Source: Geosiphon pyriformis (taxonomy: Eukaryota; Glomeromycota; Glomeromycetes; Archaeosporales; Geosiphonaceae). Taken from it: a stretch of DNA of 64,000 nt. The position numbers were made by a program, and so were the translations under genes. This document shows, piece by piece, positions 58,560 to 64,000 of the stretch. How positions within the stretch are numbered: the first letter of the stretch is position 1; each line of letters begins with the position of its first letter. The notes under the pieces are model-generated. The model was given only the letters and a program-made list of their open reading frames with translations, did no database searches and was not told the origin of the DNA. The stretch covers positions 477,393 to 541,392 of the forward strand of contig JAAOMT010000777.1 in the NCBI GenBank assembly GCA_016748015.1. The letters are read 5' to 3'.

Positions 58560-59862
58560 TTTTTATGTTCTAATCTTGCCTTATTCTTGAAAGACAATCA
58601 ACATTGGTGTGGAGTTTTCCTGGTTTGTGATGTTCAATGTATTGGTAGTTGGCTAAAAATCCTGTCCATCGGATTTGTTTTGCATTCAGTCAGATGTTTT
58701 TGTTCTGAAGCCATTTGAGTCCAATATTATCAGTGATAATATCAAATTCTTTAGGCCTGAGATAAAGATTGAAGTGGTGTAGGGCCCAGATTATGGCTGC
58801 TGTTTCTAGTTCTGTGGCAGGATAGTTTTTCTTGGCTGGTTTTAATGTTCTGCTAGCATAAGTGATTATTCGCTCATTTCTGTTGTCATCTAATTGTGAT
58901 AAGATGGCACCAAAGGCAATATAAGAGACATCTGTTGCTAATCAGAATTGGTTGCCAAAATCTGGATAGGCAAGAATTGGAGCTGTTGTTAGTTTTTTTT
59001 TGAGGATTTCAAATGCATTTTGGCATTCAGCAGTCCATTTGTATTCAATGTTTTTGGTGGTAAGCTGGTTGAGAGGTTTTGCGATTTCTGAGAATCCTTT
59101 GATAAACTTCTGATAGTAAGAGGCTAACCCTATGAATTCTCTTAGTTCTATAGTGTTTTAAGGAGTTTTGAAGTTTTTGACAGTGCTGATTTTTCCAGGG
59201 TCTGGTTTGATTCCATTTTTACTAACAATATAACCAAGGAAGGCCAAGCTTGTTTTTTCAAAGTAGCATTTTTCGATGTTGAGTTTTAGTCCTGCTTTTT
59301 GTAATCATTGAAAAACTTCTCACAGGTGTTTTAAGTGTAATTCGAACGATAGAAAATAAACATCAGTATCGTCAAGATAAATGACTACTAACTTCCAAAG
59401 AAGTCCTTAGTATACAACATCCATTAATCTCTGAAACATTGCTGGTGCATTGCATAATCCAAAAGACATTACATTGAACTCATAATTTCTGCCTTGAGTG
59501 GTAAATGCTGTTTTGGGGCAATCTTGGGGATCCATAGCAACTTGCCAGTAACCGCTTTCTAAATCTAGTGTTGAAAAGTATTTGGATTTTTCAAGGGCAT
59601 CTAACATGTTATTAATTCAGGGAAAGGGGTAAGCATCTCCAATTGTAACACTGTTGAGTTGTCAATAGTCAACACAAAATCGTATCTTTCTATTTTTCTT
59701 TTTAACTAGCACTATAGGTAAAGCCCAAGGACTTATGGAGGGTTGGATGAGCCCATTGTTAAGCATTCATTGTACTTCTTCTCGGATGAATTGGTGGCTT
59801 TCTGGAGCAACTCAATATGCTTGTTGTCTTCTTGGTTTGGCATCTCCTGTATAAATTTGGTG
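58560..59862 (-). pseudogene. Reverse transcriptase and RNase H, family B
   Basis: Read on the minus strand: RT start ALPIVLVKKKNRKIRFCVDY (about 59740-59680), open piece 59607-59407 with FSTLDLESGYWQVAMDP and FGLCNAPAMFQRLMDVVY, catalytic IYLDDTDVYF near 59375, FLGYIVSKNGIKPD. RNase H has LATDVSYIAFGAIL (Asp), ELETAAIIWALHHFNLYL (Glu), IITDNIGLKWL (Asp). All RT and RNase H acidic residues are kept, but several single stops interrupt. The frame ends near 58585 or 58553, shortly before the integrase ATG. Confidence 0.85.
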
Positions 59863-61356
59863 TTAGACCAAATTGGTTCTTCCTAAGTCATTGTTGTTTT
59901 CAGCAAAGATATTGGCAAATTCTACAATTAGCTCTTTGAGCTGGCTCCATTGTTGTGGTTCAAGTTGTCTCATGTTGATTCGAGATAGTTTTTCCATGAC
60001 AACATGGTAGTTTTCAGAGCTAGGATTTGGGTTGATTTTTGATAGTAAATGTTCAATGATTTCTGAGAAATTGGGGACTGTTTGGGGTAATTTTTGTTGA
60101 AATATTTTACTGTGAATAACTCCAATTTCTAAATTATTTAATAAAACTATGGGATAATTGTTGGGATTGTAAAAAGTAACTCGGACTTTCTTTGTTCCTT
60201 CTGGAATATAAATGTTTGGGATCGAAATATTATGTTCCAAGCAGACTTGTTTATTGGACTCAAAAATTTGTTGTGTGGTTGTTGGCTTTGGGCAGGTGTA
60301 GATTTCTGGATGTTCTCCAAAGGGTGAAATAGTAATTGGTTGTGGAAGTCTGAGAATCTGATGGGATTTGTTCTGTATGTTAAAAGCTATATTAACTGGA
60401 ACTGTGAATCGTTCAGTTGAACCAAAACCTTGGGTTCTTTTATCGCTTTTTCTTAATTGTTCTCTTTGATTGACTAGTTGCAAACCCAAAATGTTGATTA
60501 GAAGTAGGTAAATAGCTTGGGCAATTTTTTCAGCATGTTCGATCTTGAATAGTTTGTTAGTTTCATTTTGAAGCATTACTGTAATGTCTCCAGTATATCC
60601 AGCATCAATTATTCCTCCTCTGATATTGATTCCTTTGCTTGCCAGAAAGAACTGGGAAACGATTTGAACCATTGCTCCTGGTGGGATTTCAAGTGCAATT
60701 TTGAGGTTGATTTTTGTGAGAAATTTGGGTTTGAGAACAAGAGTATTCTTGTTTGGATATTTTAGGTCATATCCAGCATCAATTTCGTGTGCTTTTTCAG
60801 GTTTTATTCCTTGTCCATTGTTGTTGAAGTATTTGAGTTGTAAGACAGACTGATTTTTGATAAGGTAGATGGGTGTTGTTTCAATTTTTTCCATTGCTTT
60901 AGGTTCTCCAAATTCAATTTCATTCTTATTACTTTCGCTGGGCAAGGGGATGCTAAGAGCATAGCATTCAAGACACCACTGTTCATCACAAGGCATAATG
61001 CATTCTTTACATAGCCTAATGTTCATTTGCTCTAATTGTTGAATTTGAGCTTCTAGGGTTGGGTAGATATAACTTGCAATTTGGTGATAGACTTCTACTT
61101 CATCTTCATAATTGAATTTAGCTAATTTCATGGTGTATTCAATGTATTCTGCTTCCTTTATTTGACAGATATCTTCTTTGGTAGCTCCATTACTTAATGC
61201 CATTGCTAGGTCAAAAATCATCTTGGCATCATAGGGGTAGTAATAAAGTTTGTTGAGAACACTGTTGTATGCCGCATTAAAGGGTGTTCCTCTTTTTACT
61301 TTTTCTGAAATTGATAAAGCATATTGGCAGGTCTGATTGCAGACTCCTTCTCTCAT
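59863..61356 (-). CDS. pol segment with complete dUTPase domain, family B (497-codon open piece)
   Basis: The longest open frame in the window's transposons. Residues 1-110 are helical, about 115-131 carry a Cys cluster (CKECIMPCDEQWCLEC). The dUTPase domain lies at about 172-320: motif I HEIDAGYDLKYP (190-201), motif II PPGAMVQIVSQFFLASKGI (225-243), motif III GGIIDAGYTGDITVMLQN (247-264), motif IV IEHAEKIAQAI (272-282), motif V TQGFGSTE (308-315). Motif II has Gln where family A has the conserved Arg (SRSNLA), a G-to-A type change that probably harms the enzyme. Residues 330-497 are a beta-rich linker leading into RT. It is a polyprotein part, not a free-standing gene; the first Met is just after a stop. 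Confidence 0.85.
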   Translation of the reverse strand: MREGVCNQTCQYALSISEKVKRGTPFNAAYNSVLNKLYYYPYDAKMIFDLAMALSNGATKEDICQIKEAEYIEYTMKLAKFNYEDEVEVYHQIASYIYPTLEAQIQQLEQMNIRLCKECIMPCDEQWCLECYALSIPLPSESNKNEIEFGEPKAMEKIETTPIYLIKNQSVLQLKYFNNNGQGIKPEKAHEIDAGYDLKYPNKNTLVLKPKFLTKINLKIALEIPPGAMVQIVSQFFLASKGINIRGGIIDAGYTGDITVMLQNETNKLFKIEHAEKIAQAIYLLLINILGLQLVNQREQLRKSDKRTQGFGSTERFTVPVNIAFNIQNKSHQILRLPQPITISPFGEHPEIYTCPKPTTTQQIFESNKQVCLEHNISIPNIYIPEGTKKVRVTFYNPNNYPIVLLNNLEIGVIHSKIFQQKLPQTVPNFSEIIEHLLSKINPNPSSENYHVVMEKLSRINMRQLEPQQWSQLKELIVEFANIFAENNNDLGRTNLV

Positions 61357-61728
61357 TGCTACATCAATTCAATTGCATTCTTCTGGTAGCATATCTCCAC
61401 AAGTTAAACAAGGGGTGTTGTCCCATTTTCCACTTCTTTTTATTAGATGACCCCATCGTTCTCTGTGGCAAGCCTTGCAATAATAACAAGTATGATTTTC
61501 ATATTCTTCTTCAGGTAAAATGCAGGCTCCCATTGATGAGAGTTTCTTGTGGCAATCTTTGCATTTGAGTGGAATGTAAGGGCATTGTTTTTGTGGTTCT
61601 GGTTTTGAATAGGGGACATTCCATTTGGTTGTTACTGGTTTTTTTGTTTCAAGAGAATCATTTGTTAAAAAGTACTGTTGTTCAGTTTTATCAGCCCAAT
61701 TGGAGGTTAATCCAAGTGCCATAAACAT
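61357..61728 (-). pseudogene. Cys-rich zinc-finger-like block, family B
   Basis: Open piece 61369-61728 in the same frame as the dUTPase piece, joined across one TGA. It has repeated CxxC pairs: LKCKDCHKKL, CYYCKACHRERWGHL, TPCLTCGDMLPEEC, then VCNQTCQY after the stop. The layout, including K-W-D-x-T/S before C-L-x-C-G-D, matches family A at 14770-15030. No known zinc-finger family recognised. Confidence 0.65.
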
Positions 61729-61914
61729 TTCAATGATGGGTTTTTCCTTTTCTGGTTTGAATTCAAAAGCTGAGGCTTTTTCAGAATGTTTGTTGAATGT
61801 ACCACAAGTAGCGGATATTCAGGTATGTTGTCCTTGATAGGAGAGTTGTAATTTTTGGGTTTCCTAGTCTAATTTTGCATTGGCTTTTTGGAGCCAATCA
61901 TTTCTGACAAGAGC

Positions 61915-62330
61915 TTAATACTGGGGCATGTTCATTACAAGAACTTTGACTGGAATGGTGATTCCATCAAGAGTGAACAGAAAATTGTCAATTTCTTCTA
62001 CTGGAGTCTTTTTTATGCCATCAGCAGTGACGATTACTGTTTGAGCTGGTTGGTCGACATTTCTCTTCAACTGTTGTATTAACTGGTAGATGATAATGCT
62101 TCTGGCAGATCTACTGTCTAGGATCAAGCAAATTGTCTTTTCTTCGACTTTTGTTTCAGTGTACATAGCTGTGATTGCTTTTTGTTCATTGGCGACTGCA
62201 TTGCTAAGCAGGAATGGTGACTCATTTGCTTCGAACTCAAAAGAGAATATATCTGAAAGGTTGGTGTTTTCAGTAATTCTGGCTGGTGGGATTGTGATGG
62301 AAGTATAAGAAGGGTTTTGTTGTTATGCTG
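61915..62330 (-). pseudogene. Retropepsin-like protease, family B
   Basis: Open piece 61915-62166: TICLILDSRSARSIIIYQL, with the active-site D-S/T-G read as D-S-R, then TVIVTADGIKKTPV and TIPVKVLVMNMPQY. Upstream part (to about 62330) reads ITENTNLSDIFSFEFE. The frame is shared with dUTPase and RT but differs from gag. Confidence 0.75.
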
Positions 62331-62539
62331 CAGCTCTACCTTCCAAAGGTGCAGTATGGTGAAAATCCTGTTCTTCTGGCATTGTTAAATAACTGGGTTG
62401 AGTGTGATAGTGGTTGGGTCTTGGTTGAGTGGAATTTCAGAGAACCAATTAGTTGTTCGAACTGATTCTATTGTTGTTTACTTGGTATCGGTTTTGTGGT
62501 GTGAATTGATTTTGTGTAATCAGTCTTTGAGCAGGTACT

Positions 62540-63991
62540 TAATAATGTTGTGTGGGTGGTTGTTGGTATTGCTGTTGGATTGGCTGTGGGGCAGGATTGA
62601 TAATAGTTATTTTGATATTGGAGTCTTGGTGGATAGTAAGCTGGTAGTGGTAGTTGATAATAAGATTGCTGTGGTGGAGGGTAATGTTGATTACTCCTAT
62701 TTTGTTGGTCTCATTGTAGCTTTTTGCAATCTTTTTTCCAGTGGCCAGAGATTCCACAATAATGGCAATTCTGAGGCTGGTTATTAGAAAGTGGTGCAAA
62801 GTTATTTTGATTTCGTCTTTGGGGTGGTTGATATCTTTGGGGTTGTTGTTGTTGTTGATTGGTGAAATAGTTTTCAACCTTTTTTGTGAGTTGGCCAATT
62901 TTTTCTTCAGCTACTGAGCTGGTTTCTCCAATTGCCAAATTTATAAGTTTTGTGCAATTGGTCTCTTCTATGGCCATTTCATATCTTTTCGCATGCTGTA
63001 TGGCAGAGTTTAAATCTTCTGGCACATGTGGGCGAATTTTTTTAATTAGTTTATCTTTTAGACCAGCGATAAATTGATCCAAGATTTGAGCATTGGAATA
63101 ATAATTGTTTGTTTCGAGTTGGCAAATTTGTCTGAGAAGTTTGTTGAATTTCTCAATATAAGTCATAACAGATTTGAAGGATTCTTATTTGATATTGTGA
63201 AACCGATTTTGAAGGGTAATAGAGATATTATTGTCAGTGAACTGTTCAAGGAAGGCTGCTTTGAAAGCATCCCAATCATTGAATAAAGCAGCCAAGTTTT
63301 CAAACCATTCTCTTGCTGTTTCTTTGAGAAAGTAGGGAATTGTTCTTAACATTCTGGCAGCATTCTATCCATTTACATTTCCCACTTTAGTAACTTGATT
63401 GAGCCATTCTTGGAGACTGGTCTCAATGTTTTCTCCATTAAATTCAGGGATTTTTGTGATGTATGCTGTCATTTCATCTTCTTTGTTTTCACTGTCTATT
63501 GATTCTTCTTCAGTTATTTCAGAGTTGTTTTCTTTGTTCGCTGCTGTCTCAGAGTGTTCACTTTGATTTTCAGCTAGAAAATCAAGAAGATTAGAACTAG
63601 TTTGAAGGAGTTCTTGCTGTCTGATGGGACTTCTGAGTGATGTAAAATCTTCTGGTCTCGCAAATCAATTCAAAAGTGAATTAGGTGTTTGTGCTTGTGC
63701 AAGTAAAGCTGGAAAAGGTGTGATGATGAATGGAAGTTTTGAACTGGTTCCTTGTTCAGGTGTTTGTAAGTGTTTGGCAGTTGTTTTTGGTAGTATTGGA
63801 GTATTTGGGGTGGTTTTTGAGTATTGCTTCAATTTGTGTTTGCCTTTGTTGCTTGTTTCTGTTTCCAATTCAAAATCAATAGAGTATTGAGACTGCACTG
63901 GATATGTTTCTTCACAGTACTTGATAATGTTAAAATTAAGTTCTTGAAAGTAAGTGGCAAGTGTTTCACTGTTAAGGTCTTCAGTTTCCAA
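62540..63991 (-). pseudogene. Gag, family B
   Basis: Open pieces 63991-63665 (METEDLNSETLATYFQELNF, Thr/Pro-rich) and 63166-62711. Between them the gag capsid domain is read with stops (EFNGENIETSLQEWLNQVT, IPYFLKETAREWFENLAALF, FKAAFLEQFTDN). The C-terminal piece has LLRQICQLETNNYYSNAQIL, a Gln run and the CCHC knuckle CHYCGISGHWKKDC. A TGA follows; the frame then goes on with a Gln/Pro/Tyr-rich tail until it is lost near 62540. Pol is in another frame, so either a frameshift signal or an indel lies near 62400-62540. Confidence 0.8.
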
Positions 63992-64000
63992 CTGTGAATA

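Larger units (their letters stand above)
55337..64000 (-). mobile_element. Family B Ty3/gypsy element (3' LTR, pol and gag; runs off the window)
   Basis: Minus-strand element with 3' LTR 55337-56326, polypurine tract, post-integrase ORF, integrase ORF, RT-RNase H, dUTPase, Cys-rich block, protease and gag up to the right edge. The 5' LTR and primer-binding site are outside. The LTR matches the solo LTR at 2771-3749. It is inserted in a decayed LINE, and its coding parts are better preserved than family A's (one 497-codon open piece), though still with stops. Confidence 0.9.

Overview
This is a window of a very AT-rich eukaryotic genome, most likely an arbuscular mycorrhizal fungus (Glomeromycotina, Rhizophagus-like). 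The reasons are an intron-split host gene island with short GT-AG introns, a Clr2-type silencing gene of fungal type, and a dense, decayed load of Ty3/gypsy, LINE and Tigger/pogo elements of a kind I associate with Rhizophagus. The species call is inference. No tRNA, rRNA, CRISPR array or prokaryotic operon is visible.

Left part (1-22553): a three-level nest of LTR retrotransposons. The oldest layer is a minus-strand Ty3/gypsy element (family A, pieces 1-578, 4485-10799 and 20931-22553). A short non-autonomous plus-strand family A derivative (579-4484) was inserted into it, and that derivative's 3' LTR is itself split by a solo LTR of a second family B (2771-3749). A complete plus-strand family A element (10800-20930) was separately inserted into the gag of the oldest element. 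Family A carries gag, protease, a Cys-rich block, a dUTPase, RT-RNase H, then integrase in its own ATG-started reading frame, then a further ORF.

Middle-left (22554-31979): an almost pure A/T desert, then a 4.3-kb Tigger/pogo-like DNA transposon (25236-29500) with TA target duplications, terminal inverted repeats and a dead transposase. After it come the 3' end of a LINE and another AT desert.

Host island (31980-45163): three genes of clearly higher complexity and normal coding character. A multi-exon Vps15 homologue (PI3-kinase regulatory kinase) and a SYLF/Ysc84-domain protein lie in tandem on the minus strand. A five-exon Clr2-like heterochromatin silencing gene is divergently transcribed on the plus strand.

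Right part (45164-64000): AT desert, an ORF1-only LINE derivative with a poly(A) tail (minus), another AT desert, a nearly full-length decayed LINE (plus) cut at 55336 by a family B Ty3/gypsy element (minus) that runs off the right edge. Family B again has gag, protease, Cys-rich block, dUTPase, RT-RNase H, a separate integrase ORF and a post-integrase ORF.

Almost all broken codons in the transposons are of the type produced by C-to-T or G-to-A change (CAA/CAG to stop, TGG to stop, catalytic Asp to Asn), while the host genes are open. This points to a repeat-directed or methylation-linked transition process. No gene product in the transposable elements looks functional as it stands.
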